From contig JAUJEB010000001.1 in assembly GCA_030442055.1 (NCBI GenBank), forward strand, positions 3,286,001-3,350,000: 64,000 nucleotides of DNA. The letters are read 5' to 3'. The notes under the pieces are model-generated. The model saw only the letters and a list, made by a program, of their open reading frames with translations. It was not told the DNA's origin and ran no database searches. Shown here piece after piece: positions 9,605 through 18,428 of this stretch. This stretch comes from Agaribacillus aureus (GTDB lineage Bacteria > Bacteroidota > Bacteroidia > Cytophagales > Cyclobacteriaceae). The first letter of the stretch is position 1. Each line of letters starts with the position of its first letter. A program made the translations under genes and the position numbers.

Positions 9605-9835
9605 GGCTCCTAATCCCCCAAGTGTCGGCACGATAACTGCGAATATGCCCTCTGATACAGGAAATCCGGAAGTGTTTGATATGTACAGAAAAAGAATTTA
9701 TCTTAAAGGGAAGACTTTCAACGAAGCCTTTTTGAAAATCGACCTTAACAAACCGGAGCAGCATCGGGTATGTACATCGCAAAGTTCGCGGGAGGTGAAA
9801 AAACCTTTGCTGATCGGATTATTATAGCGTAAGTA

Positions 9836-10861
9836 GTGAGTACCAGAACCAAAATATCGATAAGTGTTTCCTTATTAATCACATTATTTTTTGTGTTGCC
9901 ATGGATATCACTTTTTCAGGAATTACAATTTGACCTTGAAAAATTTGTACCCGATGGCATGGCCCACACCCGCTTACTATATATGGCGATCTCCATCCTG
10001 CTGGTGTCATTGTTTTTCTTTCAATACAATTTTCACTGGAAGGACAAGCTTTTCAGGATTAAGAAAAATTGGCTTAAGGTCAGCCTGGATTTAGCAAGCA
10101 ATATTTTGCTGGTTCTGGTTTTTACCGTACTACTCTTCGGAATAACCTCAAGGCTCTTCGAGGTGGAGCCCAGAAGAGTATACCTCACGCTCTATCTTTT
10201 CAGGCATTTGGGGGCTGATTTTGTGGTAATGATCGTGGTTTATGTCTACAATCTTGTGATTAAATCAAGATCCGACAAAATTCACATCCTCACCCTTAAT
10301 AAAGAAAAAGTGGAAACGGAGTTGGCTATGTTAAAGTCACAAATCGACCCCCACTTTCTGTTTAATGCGCTCAACTCATTAACCGGCCTGATCCGGACCA
10401 ATTCCCGCGAGGCCATTAAATTTGTCAACAGCCTTTCGGAAACTTTCCGATATACGCTTGACAATCAAAAGCAAAAAGCAGTTACGCTGAGAGAGGAGCT
10501 TCGTTTTTTGGATTCGTACCTGTTTATGATGAAGGCCCGGTTTGGTGATGCCCTGAGGGTTAAAACGGAGGTGAAAGATATTCACCTGGACAAAAGGCTG
10601 CCCCAATTTGCGCTGCAATTGTTAGTAGAAAATGCGGTTAAGCATAACCTGATTAGCCGATCTAAACCCCTTAATGTAAGTATAGTTTCCAATGATCAAA
10701 AGCTCATAGTCCAGAATGATCTCCAACTAAGGACCCAAGTCACCAAACGGTACGGAATCGGATTAGCCAACCTGTCGAAAAGATACGACCTCATGGCGGG
10801 AGATAACATTGAAATTGAAAGAAATGAGCATTATTTCCGGGTTAAACTTCCTTTATTATGA
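9836..10861 (+). CDS. LytS/YehU-type membrane sensor histidine kinase
   Basis: A 341-residue kinase with GTG start. The N-terminal half has four hydrophobic segments (about residues 8-24, 45-62, 83-104 and 122-142). The His_kinase family domain follows, with the phospho-acceptor in DPHFLFNALNSL (about residue 172) and an N-box LLVENAVKHNL. It pairs with the LytTR regulator that overlaps its end by four bases (ATGA). No extracellular sensor domain is present, so the signal is probably read in or at the membrane. Confidence 0.92.
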   Translation: MSTRTKISISVSLLITLFFVLPWISLFQELQFDLEKFVPDGMAHTRLLYMAISILLVSLFFFQYNFHWKDKLFRIKKNWLKVSLDLASNILLVLVFTVLLFGITSRLFEVEPRRVYLTLYLFRHLGADFVVMIVVYVYNLVIKSRSDKIHILTLNKEKVETELAMLKSQIDPHFLFNALNSLTGLIRTNSREAIKFVNSLSETFRYTLDNQKQKAVTLREELRFLDSYLFMMKARFGDALRVKTEVKDIHLDKRLPQFALQLLVENAVKHNLISRSKPLNVSIVSNDQKLIVQNDLQLRTQVTKRYGIGLANLSKRYDLMAGDNIEIERNEHYFRVKLPLL

Positions 10862-11616
10862 AGCTGAACATAATCATCATTGAGGACGAGTTAACCGCAG
10901 CGGAAAACCTCCGGCTGATGTTAAAGGAGATAGACACTGACATTAACATTCTGGCAATCTTACCTGGTGTTGAGAAGAGTCTGGAGTGGCTCTCCTCCAA
11001 TAAACATCCTGATCTTGCCTTCTTTGACATTCAATTGGAAGACGGCTTGTCCTTTGAGATCTTCAAAGAAGCAGAAGTTGATTTTCCCGTCATTTTTACC
11101 ACCGCTTTTGATGAGTATGCTATTGAAGCATTCAAGGTGAATAGTATTGACTACTTACTTAAACCTATCAAAGAAGAGGATCTTATTTTCAGCCTGGGAA
11201 AATATGAAAAGCTGAATAAAAGAAATGTAGAGATTGAGGTGGTAGATAAGATCCTTGGCAGTATCCGATCCGGGCAAAAAGCCACCACTTTCCTGGTTCA
11301 TTTGAGGGATAAATTAATTCCGGTTTCCGCCAAAGACATTGCCTATTTCTATATTCAGGAGGGTCTGGTTCGCGGTTGTAGTCATCAGAATCAATTATAT
11401 CCGATTGATCACACACTGGACGAACTGGAAGAATCATTGGAAACCAATCAATTTTTCAGGGCCAACCGCCAGTACATTGTAAATCGTAAGGCAATCAGGG
11501 AAATGGAGTTTTTCTTTAATGGCCGGCTGTCTCTGAAGATCGCGCCACCTACCCCGGAAACCATTCTCATCAGTAAAGCCAGGGTGCCGGTTTTTAAATC
11601 CTGGATGAGGGGTTGA
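10858..11616 (+). CDS. LytTR-family response regulator
   Basis: A 252-residue regulator with an N-terminal receiver (IIIEDE, phospho-acceptor Asp in FFDIQLEDG, Lys in YLLKPI) and a C-terminal LytTR DNA-binding domain (from about residue 145; FFRANRQYIVNRKAIREME is the signature). The ATG overlaps the kinase stop, indicating translational coupling. Targets cannot be read. LytTR sites are usually pairs of short direct repeats; none is obvious next to this operon. Confidence 0.92.
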   Translation: MKLNIIIIEDELTAAENLRLMLKEIDTDINILAILPGVEKSLEWLSSNKHPDLAFFDIQLEDGLSFEIFKEAEVDFPVIFTTAFDEYAIEAFKVNSIDYLLKPIKEEDLIFSLGKYEKLNKRNVEIEVVDKILGSIRSGQKATTFLVHLRDKLIPVSAKDIAYFYIQEGLVRGCSHQNQLYPIDHTLDELEESLETNQFFRANRQYIVNRKAIREMEFFFNGRLSLKIAPPTPETILISKARVPVFKSWMRG

Positions 11617-12272
11617 CCCATCGGCTCTCAAAACAGGTAGTTGAGGTTAAGATATTTCAGTCTCAATTAAAGATCCCAGAAGTTAATATATTGCTTATTG
11701 CACTGCATTTTGAGGTGATCTTTGATTAGCGTTATTTCATCTGTTTTAAATCGTAATGGTCTTTGTGGCCTTCAAATATCAATAATCCATGCTCGAAAGT
11801 GGTTAAATAGATTTTACCATTATCTACTAAATGGGCGAGAAAGGAATAGTGTAAAGTCTGGTATTAATCCCATTTATCAAATATCGCGTTTGATAACTGA
11901 GATTTTGAGTGTTTTTTCCTTTTCAACACTTGACTGCTTAATGTTAACACTTTTTTTGACAGTCCAATTTTTGAAACATGTTTAACCAAGTTGGAATTAC
12001 TTGTCCGAATTTATACATTTAACTGGGATTATCAGTTCTTGAAACATAGAGGATCATCAACCACCGAAAAAGTATTTTTTAGTTCCCAGACGAACCCAAC
12101 TTAAGATGTATGGATGAGAGTAGCTATTATTGCAAATCTGCAATTATGGCTGTAAAGTAATATGAAGACTAGCTTGAAATCTCAAATGGCTAAATATTAG
12201 AAATGTTATAATTATGTCATAAAAATCTACGCAATTACATTTAACTAAATCAATTAATCTAAATTTAAAACT
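11617..12272. other. AT-rich gap, no gene seen
   Basis: About 650 bases of AT-rich sequence between the LytTR operon and the first tail-fibre-like gene. Only short open frames without start-site support or motifs occur. The base composition shift marks the left edge of the AT-rich accessory region. Confidence 0.5.
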
Positions 12273-13079
12273 ATGGAAACGAAAAAGGTTTGTTTTTTAG
12301 GCGTTATCTTATTAATGACCATATCAACTAAAGCCCAGACATGGAATGTCGCCCCTTTTATAGGCTCAGATGGAGTTATGGAAGTTGGAAAATATATTGA
12401 TTTCCATGAGACATCAAACGATCAAAATGATTACTCAGTGAGACTTACTTCTTCGGCTAATAAACTCATTTTAAACAATCAATTTCGAATTGGGCACACA
12501 ACAGGAGGTCTTTCTAGTAATGGAATAATGCTTGGGAATGATAATAATTCGTTGGAATTAATTCATTCTTCCTCTGGTTCGGGATATGGAGCAAAAATTT
12601 ATGGAGTCGATGAAGCGAACGGGGTTACAAGCTTAAGAATTGCGGTAAGGGGTAACTCTTCCAGTTGGACAAACGCTATTTATATAAAAGCGGCAGCAAG
12701 CAACGCAGGAGGAGCTGGAAATGTGGGAATTGGAACTTCAAACCCTCTATCCAAACTATCGGTTGACGGAGTAATTCGATCGACTGAGGTTAAGGTACTA
12801 GCCGACATTACAGTTCCTGATTATGTCTTTGAGCCAGATTACAAACTTCGAACTTTGAAAGAAACTAAGGAATACATTCGTGAAAACAAACATCTTCCGG
12901 AGATCCCGTCTGCCGCTGAAATAGAAAAGAACGGAATTGATCTTGGCGACATGAATATGAAACTTCTGAAAAAGATAGAAGAATTAACGCTGTATCAGAT
13001 TGAACTAATGGAACGACTGGAAGCAACGGAAGCAGCCTACAAAAAAGTGGAAAATAGACTCCTGGAACTGACACGATAA
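12273..13079 (+). CDS. Secreted tail-fibre-like protein (paralogue 1)
   Basis: A 268-residue protein with signal peptide ending near TKAQ. The middle is Gly/Ser/Asn-rich beta-type sequence; [18 protein letters not shown] (about 148-165) is the phage tail-fibre/collar-type unit common in Bacteroidota secreted proteins. The C-terminal 90 residues ([11 protein letters not shown]...[13 protein letters not shown]...[21 protein letters not shown]) end in a coiled coil. The same C-terminal module recurs in the genes at 13843 and 26646. It probably forms a trimeric surface fibre or adhesin; function inferred only from this architecture. A strong terminator follows. Confidence 0.7.
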   Translation: METKKVCFLGVILLMTISTKAQTWNVAPFIGSDGVMEVGKYIDFHETSNDQNDYSVRLTSSANKLILNNQFRIGHTTGGLSSNGIMLGNDNNSLELIHSSSGSGYGAKIYGVDEANGVTSLRIAVRGNSSSWTNAIYIKAAASNAGGAGNVGIGTSNPLSKLSVDGVIRSTEVKVLADITVPDYVFEPDYKLRTLKETKEYIRENKHLPEIPSAAEIEKNGIDLGDMNMKLLKKIEELTLYQIELMERLEATEAAYKKVENRLLELTR

Positions 13080-13103
13080 AAAAAATATTCATCTAGTCCT
13101 ATA

Positions 13104-13147
13104 GGCTTTATAAAAGCCGACTATAGCTTTTATAAAGCCCACTTTTT
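13104..13147 (+). terminator. Rho-independent terminator
   Basis: GGCTTTATAAAAGC and GCTTTTATAAAGCC form a perfect 14-bp stem with an 8-nt loop, followed by CACTTTTTT. It ends the first tail-fibre-like gene. Confidence 0.9.
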
Positions 13148-13842
13148 TAAGAATTATTAATTATAATATCCAATTTGGGAATAGTGATTGTAAAAGATGG
13201 AAATAGAAAGTATTACAAGCCAATCAATTGGTTTATGCTTCGTTCGGAACACAAAGGGGATTTTTACAAAGTTGACAAAAGGTGGTGTGACTGGATTGAA
13301 ATCGAACTTTTTGATGGAGGATTTGAAGAGATTGGAGAGGTATTTTGAGCCGATCAATTGATGAGATCACTCTATAATTTTTTTATACCTAATTAATAAT
13401 ATGCTATCTCTAAACAGTCCGGGTTACTGTGCTGTATCTTTTATTATCTGTATTTCAGTCAAAGAAAGCTTCATTTCTGACATGAATCCCCATTTTGCTA
13501 AATTCCTTGCTTAAGCGACTCCAAGACTTATTCCTGATGCTCCCAGCTGGATTGTAAGCTTCCCCTGTGTTCGAGCTGCCCAAAATGGAAGTTCCAATTT
13601 CATTTTCAACCAATTTGTCTTTATCATCAAAAGCTGCTATCATACAAAAAGACAACGTATTGCCATAGTTAGCCTAGCGGTAGTAGCTACATAGCCATTA
13701 AAATATTTTCCGAGTGCCATATTGTGTCACTAGCCGTTGCTATCTTGTAAGCTAACCAATCAGTTTTAATTGGCATCAAACAACGATATGGAGCCGGTTA
13801 TATGCCGGAGGTTGTGAAAAATCATTTTCAAATAATGTAATT
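13148..13842. other. Gap with possible small-gene remnants
   Basis: A plus-strand frame at 13184-13348 could encode 54 residues (GTG start; contains YYKPINWFML and WCDWIEIELFDGG), with protein-like composition but no ATG and no family I recognise; it may be a relic. A minus-strand 66-codon frame (13455-13655) is equally unsupported. Around 13654-13830 there are AACG/GCC-rich short palindromic stretches. Nothing here is firm. Confidence 0.3.
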
Positions 13843-14775
13843 ATGAAACAGTTTTACCTATCAATTGCTTCAGTAATGATATCATCCCTGCTAGCTGCTC
13901 AGAATTGGAGTGGTACGACATCTGGCGATATCTACTATAATCAGGGAAACGTTGGAATTGGAACACCATCCCCTACGAGTCTACTAGATGTAAACGGGGA
14001 TATTGCGATCAAATATGGGAATGCATTAAAAGTCAATGCTGCAAATGATGGTAGTTGGACTAATACCAGTAACCGGATCATACTACGTACTTCCTGGAAT
14101 GCAGAAGTACATGATTATGTCGACTTTAAGGTGCCTGGCTCTGTTCCAAATACTGCTAACATGAGATTCACAAAAAATGGAAGACTAGGAATTGGGACAA
14201 CTTCTCCCAAGAGCCCCCTGGACGTAAATGGGGATATTGCGATCAAATATGGGAATGCATTAAAAGTCAATGCTGCAAATGATGGTAGTTGGACTAATAC
14301 CAGTAACCGGATCATACTACGTACTTCCTGGAATGCAGAAGTACATGATTATGTCGACTTTAAGGTGCCCGGTGCTGTTCCAAATACGGCTAATATGAGA
14401 TTCACAAAAAACGGAAGATTAGGAATTGGGACAACTACACCAGATGCAAAGTTAGCTGTAAACGGAAGAATACACGCCAAAGAAGTTAAGGTTGATTTAA
14501 ATGGTTGGCCAGACTTTGTATTTGAAAGCTCCTATAAACTTATGACTCTTGAAGATGTTGAGAATTACCTGGCTGAACACAAACACCTGCCTGAAATTCC
14601 AAGTGAAGCCGAAGTAATGGAGAATGGTATCAACTTGGGTGATATGGACGCGAAGCTTCTTCAAAAGATAGAGGAATTAACCCTTTATCTAATTGAACAG
14701 CATAAGCAACTAAAAAAAGCACATCAGAATATCGCCGAACTACAAAGGGAGGTTGCTGCACTCAAAAAAGAGTAA
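13843..14775 (+). CDS. Secreted tail-fibre-like protein with tandem duplication (paralogue 2)
   Basis: A 310-residue protein with signal peptide (LLAAQ). Three GIGT-x-x-P tail-fibre units occur; two of them belong to a 78-residue block repeated twice with only a few substitutions (DVNGDIAIKYGNALKVNA to RFTKNGRLGIGTT). The C-terminal module ([44 protein letters not shown], then a coiled coil) matches the paralogues at 12273 and 26646. Expected to be exported and to trimerise; possible adhesin. The near-identical DNA of the repeat indicates a recent in-frame length change. Confidence 0.72.
   Translation: MKQFYLSIASVMISSLLAAQNWSGTTSGDIYYNQGNVGIGTPSPTSLLDVNGDIAIKYGNALKVNAANDGSWTNTSNRIILRTSWNAEVHDYVDFKVPGSVPNTANMRFTKNGRLGIGTTSPKSPLDVNGDIAIKYGNALKVNAANDGSWTNTSNRIILRTSWNAEVHDYVDFKVPGAVPNTANMRFTKNGRLGIGTTTPDAKLAVNGRIHAKEVKVDLNGWPDFVFESSYKLMTLEDVENYLAEHKHLPEIPSEAEVMENGINLGDMDAKLLQKIEELTLYLIEQHKQLKKAHQNIAELQREVAALKKE
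13996..14436 (+). repeat. In-frame 234-bp tandem duplication
   Basis: Segment 13996-14202 recurs at 14230-14436, offset 234 bases (78 codons). Over 207 bases I count 7 differences, and the first ~139 bases are identical. It lies inside the tail-fibre-like gene and keeps the frame. Confidence 0.95.
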
Positions 14776-15148
14776 AACATAATAGTCGGGTAAACGCCGG
14801 GAGCCCTGAGTTCAAAGCCCGCTTCTCATATCTCTGAATATCACCAACTCTTCCGTATGATGCGTCATTGGTAACAACGGGTTGGCCTAGCGGGTGGGTT
14901 GTGAAGCGATCCCTTGGCTATGGCCCACAAAACCGGGCCTACGCACAACACTCCTTTGGGAGCCGAGGCAGGCAACCGGCAAAGAGCGATTGTGTAAGCT
15001 GAGGAAAGTGGTACTTGTATTCTGTCACAGTTTGAGCTACAATAAGAGACTCTATTATAAGGAGCTGTTATAGACCCCAAATATTTGTTTCAAAAGAAGT
15101 AGAAGTGTCAATTTCTGTCGTCTCCATACTTGGGATACACACTGATTT
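14776..15148. other. Non-coding gap before repeat copy D
   Basis: No gene-like frame. A GC-richer stretch (about 14868-14990, with GGTTGGCCTAGCGGG and several short inverted pieces) stands out from the AT-rich surroundings and could be a structured element. I cannot assign it. Confidence 0.35.
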
Positions 15149-15231
15149 TGTAACGCTGAGGGGATCAATATCGACCATTTTTGTTGATTTGCATAGTATA
15201 TTGATATTTTCAAATATAGCTTAATAAGTTT
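15149..15231 (+). repeat. Dispersed repeat, copy D (right module only)
   Basis: TGTAACGCTGAGGGGATC, then ATATCGACC, aligns with TGTAGCGGCGAGGGG...ATATCGAACC of the other copies, and the match continues through GATTTG...ATTTTC...GGCTTAA-like sequence to TTTG. It is the most diverged copy, and the left module is not recognisable. Same orientation as the other copies. Confidence 0.5.
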
Positions 15232-15354
15232 GCCGCCATAAGTCAATATCTTTACCAAAGAGGTAAAACACAAAACCTTAGATTTAAAAAATATAGAACA
15301 GGTATCAGGCGTGGTGATTAATACCGAAAATGTTGATCATAATTACAACTCAAA

Positions 15355-15930
15355 ATGTTTGGTAGTCTATTAAAAGATATACAAAATAAGATTTCTATTA
15401 GTGAAGATGAAATCGAAAAATTTCGATCGTACTGGAACGTAATCCAACTTAAAAAAAACGATTTTCTATTTCGAAACGGCCAGGTTTGTAAATGTGACAG
15501 TTATGTTGTCAAAGGAAGCTTGAAAGCTTTTTATCTAAACGCCCAAACAGGCAATGAAGAAATTTTGTTCTTTGCCATAGAGCGCTGGTGGGCAACGGAT
15601 TTAGATAGTTTTGCCAATCAGACAAAATCACTATATAATATTCAGGCACTGGAAGACAGCATTTTGCTTCAAATCGATTTTCAATCCTTTACTAAACTTT
15701 TGAATGAAATACCTAAAATGGAAAGATATTTCAGAATTATACTTGAGAGCTACATCTCGGCGATACAATGGAGGATCATTTCACTAAATAGTTTCACAGC
15801 CGAAGAGAGATATAAAGATTTTGTCTCGCAATATCCTAAAATAATCCAGCGTGTTCCTCAATATTTGATTGCCTCCTATTTGGGAATCACACCGGAGTTT
15901 TTAAGTAGAATCAGAGCTCAGGACAGGTAG
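15355..15930 (+). CDS. Crp/Fnr-family transcriptional regulator
   Basis: A 191-residue regulator with N-terminal cyclic-nucleotide-binding-like beta barrel (NDFLFRNGQVCKCDSYVVKGSLKAFY, about 37-62) and a short C-terminal helix-turn-helix (YLIASYLGITPEFLSRIR, about 170-187). It lacks the canonical cAMP phosphate-binding cassette, as most Bacteroidota members do, so the ligand is unknown. The neighbour downstream is an FMN-dependent azoreductase-like enzyme in the same direction, 71 bases away, a common pairing for this regulator type. Confidence 0.85.
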   Translation: MFGSLLKDIQNKISISEDEIEKFRSYWNVIQLKKNDFLFRNGQVCKCDSYVVKGSLKAFYLNAQTGNEEILFFAIERWWATDLDSFANQTKSLYNIQALEDSILLQIDFQSFTKLLNEIPKMERYFRIILESYISAIQWRIISLNSFTAEERYKDFVSQYPKIIQRVPQYLIASYLGITPEFLSRIRAQDR

Positions 15931-16001
15931 TATTTATTTCTTAAACTACATCAATGAAAGTCAAAAATCCGGAAAATACTTTTGTTGAAAATAGTTTAAT
16001 T

Positions 16002-16628
16002 ATGAATAAAGTATTGATTATTAATGCAAGCCCCAGGGCTGAAAAATCCCAGAGCAGAAAATTAACCACATTATTTCTCGAAAACTGGAAGTTAAAATAT
16101 CCCGAAGACTCTTTTATCTACAGAGAGGTAGGCAGAGGTTGTATCCCACATATTTCCGAAGATTGGATCGCTGCTGCATTTAAGGACAAAGCTGATAGAA
16201 CAGACCAGGATAATAAAGCGCTGGAATTAAGCGATGAGCTGGTAAAAGAACTAAAGAACGCAAATATCTATGTTTTAGGCGTTCCCATGTACAATTGGTC
16301 CATTCCCAGCGCATTGAAAGCCTACATCGATCAAATTATGAGAATAAATGAAACCTGGAGATTTAAATCCGGAAAACCGGACGGACATTACCTGGGTCTT
16401 TTACAAAGAAAAAAAATGTACATACTTTCCAGCAGGGGGGATAGTGGCTACAGTGAAGGGGAAGAAAATGAGCACATGAACTATCAAACCACCTACCTGA
16501 AAGCTGTTTTTGCTATTATGGGAATTAATGAGGTTGAAATAATTTCTTTAGATAATGAAGAGTATGGCGGAGAGAGGTTTGCAAATGCTGTACGCGAGGT
16601 GCATTTGAAAATTCAACAAATAGAATAA
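16002..16628 (+). CDS. FMN-dependent NAD(P)H azoreductase/quinone reductase-like flavodoxin-fold protein
   Basis: A flavodoxin-fold enzyme of about 208 residues. The FMN phosphate loop is INASPRAEKSQS near the N-terminus and the flavin-side motif is GVPMYNWSIPSALKAYIDQI. The family (AcpD/AzoR-like) reduces quinones or azo compounds by two-electron transfer. I prefer the ATG at 16002 because it falls directly before the first beta strand (MNKVLIINASPR); an upstream ATG at 15954 adds 16 polar residues. It probably shares a transcript with the Crp/Fnr gene and may answer electrophile stress. Confidence 0.85.
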   Translation: MNKVLIINASPRAEKSQSRKLTTLFLENWKLKYPEDSFIYREVGRGCIPHISEDWIAAAFKDKADRTDQDNKALELSDELVKELKNANIYVLGVPMYNWSIPSALKAYIDQIMRINETWRFKSGKPDGHYLGLLQRKKMYILSSRGDSGYSEGEENEHMNYQTTYLKAVFAIMGINEVEIISLDNEEYGGERFANAVREVHLKIQQIE

Positions 16629-16741
16629 AATAAAAACTGCTGCGATAGCGTGCGTTTGGCGGAGTGTAACTTGAATGGCGAGCACGCGTTCCCGTTTCAC
16701 TCAAACGCTGTGGGAGTTTGATTGTGGAGACTATCCCTTTT

Positions 16742-16835
16742 TATAGATTATTCTGATTTCTTTGCTTATTAATTTTTGAATGTATAGATTATTCCAATTT
16801 CTTTACAAAGAAAATTATCTTTGTATAGATAATTA
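16742..16835 (+). promoter_or_regulatory. Three 41-bp-spaced repeats upstream of fic
   Basis: TATAGATTATTC occurs at 16742 and 16783, and TATAGATAATTA at 16824: starts exactly 41 bases apart, about four helical turns. The last overlaps an inverted repeat TTATCT-N6-AGATAA (16815-16832) that contains TATCTTTG, a match to the Bacteroidota -7 box TAnnTTTG. The spacing suggests cooperative binding of one protein along one DNA face and autoregulation of the Fic gene. Confidence 0.5.
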
Positions 16836-16850
16836 AAAAATCTTTACAAT

Positions 16851-17921
16851 ATGGCTTCCTGGAAATTATCTGAACTTCCGCTAACTATAGATTTAGAAAC
16901 TAAAAAAGTATTAAAAAACCTTCCATCTGCCCATGCAGCATTAGCGGAATTAAAAGGGGTTGCATCAACAATCCCAAATCAGAACATATTGATCAATACG
17001 CTGGGATTGCAGGAAGCCAAGGATAGTTCAGCAATTGAAAACATAATCACCACCCACGATGATTTATATAAATCTGGATTAAACCTTGACTCCTTTAAAT
17101 CGCTAAATGCCAAAGAAGTTCAAAACTATATTTTAGCTTTAAAAAAGGGGTTTAGGTCAATTAGTCAAAGTGGCCTATTAACAAACAAAATAATCATGCA
17201 GATTCAACAAGTATTGGAAGATAACAAGGCAGGATTTAGAAAATTACCTGGAACGGCTTTAAAAAATTCGGTAACAGGAGATACTATTTATACTCCCCCA
17301 CAAGACCATGAAGATATATTGAGGTTAATGGCTAATCTTGAAAAATACATAAATGATATTGAGCTTTGCGATTATGATCCTCTAATAAAGATGGGAGTAA
17401 TACATTTTCAATTCGAGAGTATACACCCTTTCTACGACGGAAACGGGCGAACTGGCAGAATAATTAATATTCTCTATTTGATCCTACAAAAACTGCAGTC
17501 CCTTCCGGTTTTATACTTAAGTAGTTATATCATTAAACATAAATCTGATTACTACCGACTTTTACAAAAAGTTCGGGATGAAAACTTATGGGAAGATTGG
17601 ATATTGTTTATGATCACAGGTGTTGAAGAGACCGCAAGAGAGACGATAGACTTGATCATTAAGATCAAAGATTTAATGCTAAATTACAAACATCATTTAA
17701 GGGCCAACTACAAGTTCTACTCGCAAGAATTATTAAACAATCTTTTTAAGCACCCTTATACCAAGATTGAGTTTGTTGTGAAAGATGTAGGAGTATCCAG
17801 ATTGACAGCAGCAAATTATTTAAATAAACTTGCCGATGATAAAATGCTCAGAAAAGAGAAGTTAGGCACGGGCAATTACTATATTAACGAACAACTATTT
17901 GAGCTATTGACTAAAAGGTAA
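16851..17921 (+). CDS. Fic family protein (AMPylase-type) with N-terminal inhibitory motif
   Basis: A 356-residue protein. Fic_N region first, then the Fic core with HPFYDGNGRTGR (catalytic His192), then a C-terminal winged-helix segment (about 290-350; VKDVGVSRLTAANYLNKL). An inhibitory motif (S/T)-x3-E-(G/N) is visible at Ser59-Glu63-Asn64, placing it in class II, where an Arg of the Fic motif is blocked by that Glu. The activity is expected to be transfer of AMP (or another nucleotide group) to a protein hydroxyl. The winged helix and the regular repeats just upstream suggest that it binds its own promoter. No antitoxin gene accompanies it. Confidence 0.92.
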   Translation: MASWKLSELPLTIDLETKKVLKNLPSAHAALAELKGVASTIPNQNILINTLGLQEAKDSSAIENIITTHDDLYKSGLNLDSFKSLNAKEVQNYILALKKGFRSISQSGLLTNKIIMQIQQVLEDNKAGFRKLPGTALKNSVTGDTIYTPPQDHEDILRLMANLEKYINDIELCDYDPLIKMGVIHFQFESIHPFYDGNGRTGRIINILYLILQKLQSLPVLYLSSYIIKHKSDYYRLLQKVRDENLWEDWILFMITGVEETARETIDLIIKIKDLMLNYKHHLRANYKFYSQELLNNLFKHPYTKIEFVVKDVGVSRLTAANYLNKLADDKMLRKEKLGTGNYYINEQLFELLTKR

Positions 17922-17944
17922 AGTACTATTGTTTGTCAGGCATT

Positions 17945-18085
17945 TAATTAAATTCAAAGATGTGTTGCCCCGCGGTTGTTGGTCTCAGAAGTCTTAAGGT
18001 CGAAAGAAGGTAATTTAAAAATGGTAAAGCAACAGTTTGAGCAACAGCATTGGATGCTTACTGTTGCCGTTGCCCCTGCCACTCC
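17945..18085 (+). repeat. Dispersed repeat, copy E (left module and hairpin)
   Basis: Contains AAATTCAAAGATGTGTTG, GTCTTAAGGTCGAAAGAAGG and AGCAACAGTTTGAGCAACAG in the same order as copies A and B. The hairpin here is GCAACAGCAT-TGG-ATGCT...CTGTTGC, different in its tip from A/B. The right module is missing. It begins about 24 bases after the fic stop. Confidence 0.75.
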
Positions 18086-18164
18086 GAAGCGAAACTACCT
18101 CGATTATCCAACCATTTTATAGGAGATTTTGCAATTGCCAGACAAGTATTAAATCACTTTAAAG

Positions 18165-18281
18165 ATGATACAAAAGCAGCCTAAGCTCCTCCAGAAAATA
18201 CCTCTTAAATATATAACTGCTTACTTAAGCATATCTGCAGAAAGTTTATCTCGCATAAGGAAAGAACTCGTCGCTATATAA
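18165..18281 (+). pseudogene. Relic of a Crp/Fnr-type helix-turn-helix
   Basis: A 38-codon frame reads PKLLQKIPLKYITAYLSIS, then AESLSRIRKEL and a stop. This is the C-terminal DNA-binding end of a Crp/Fnr regulator (compare YLIASYLGITPEFLSRIR in the gene at 15355). No N-terminal sensor domain precedes it; upstream frames are closed. I read it as the 3' remnant of a second regulator whose 5' part was lost, possibly when repeat copy E arrived. Confidence 0.65.
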
Positions 18282-18428
18282 GTTTTCTTACCACAGGTCA
18301 ATTTTCTTCTCGTACGTTCAAGTTACTTTTGTGCTAGCTGACTCCTGAAGAGGTAGGAATACAAATATTTCATCCCTTTGTGTTTGGTACTTTTTTTGAT
18401 AGTCAACCTTAAGTTTGATTTTGTACAA

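Noticed and set aside
9645-9827. 60-codon frame between the hydroxylase and the LytS kinase
   Set aside because: ATG-started but no recognisable family, no ribosome-binding site and no conservation evidence; probably chance.
13455-13655. 66-codon minus-strand frame
   Set aside because: No motif or start support; may be a relic but cannot be argued from sequence.
16629-16741. Imperfect hairpin (GAGTG/CACTC, GCGTTT/AAACGC) after the azoreductase gene as a terminator
   Set aside because: The stem is bulged and separated by about 40 bases, and no T-run follows; not a credible terminator.
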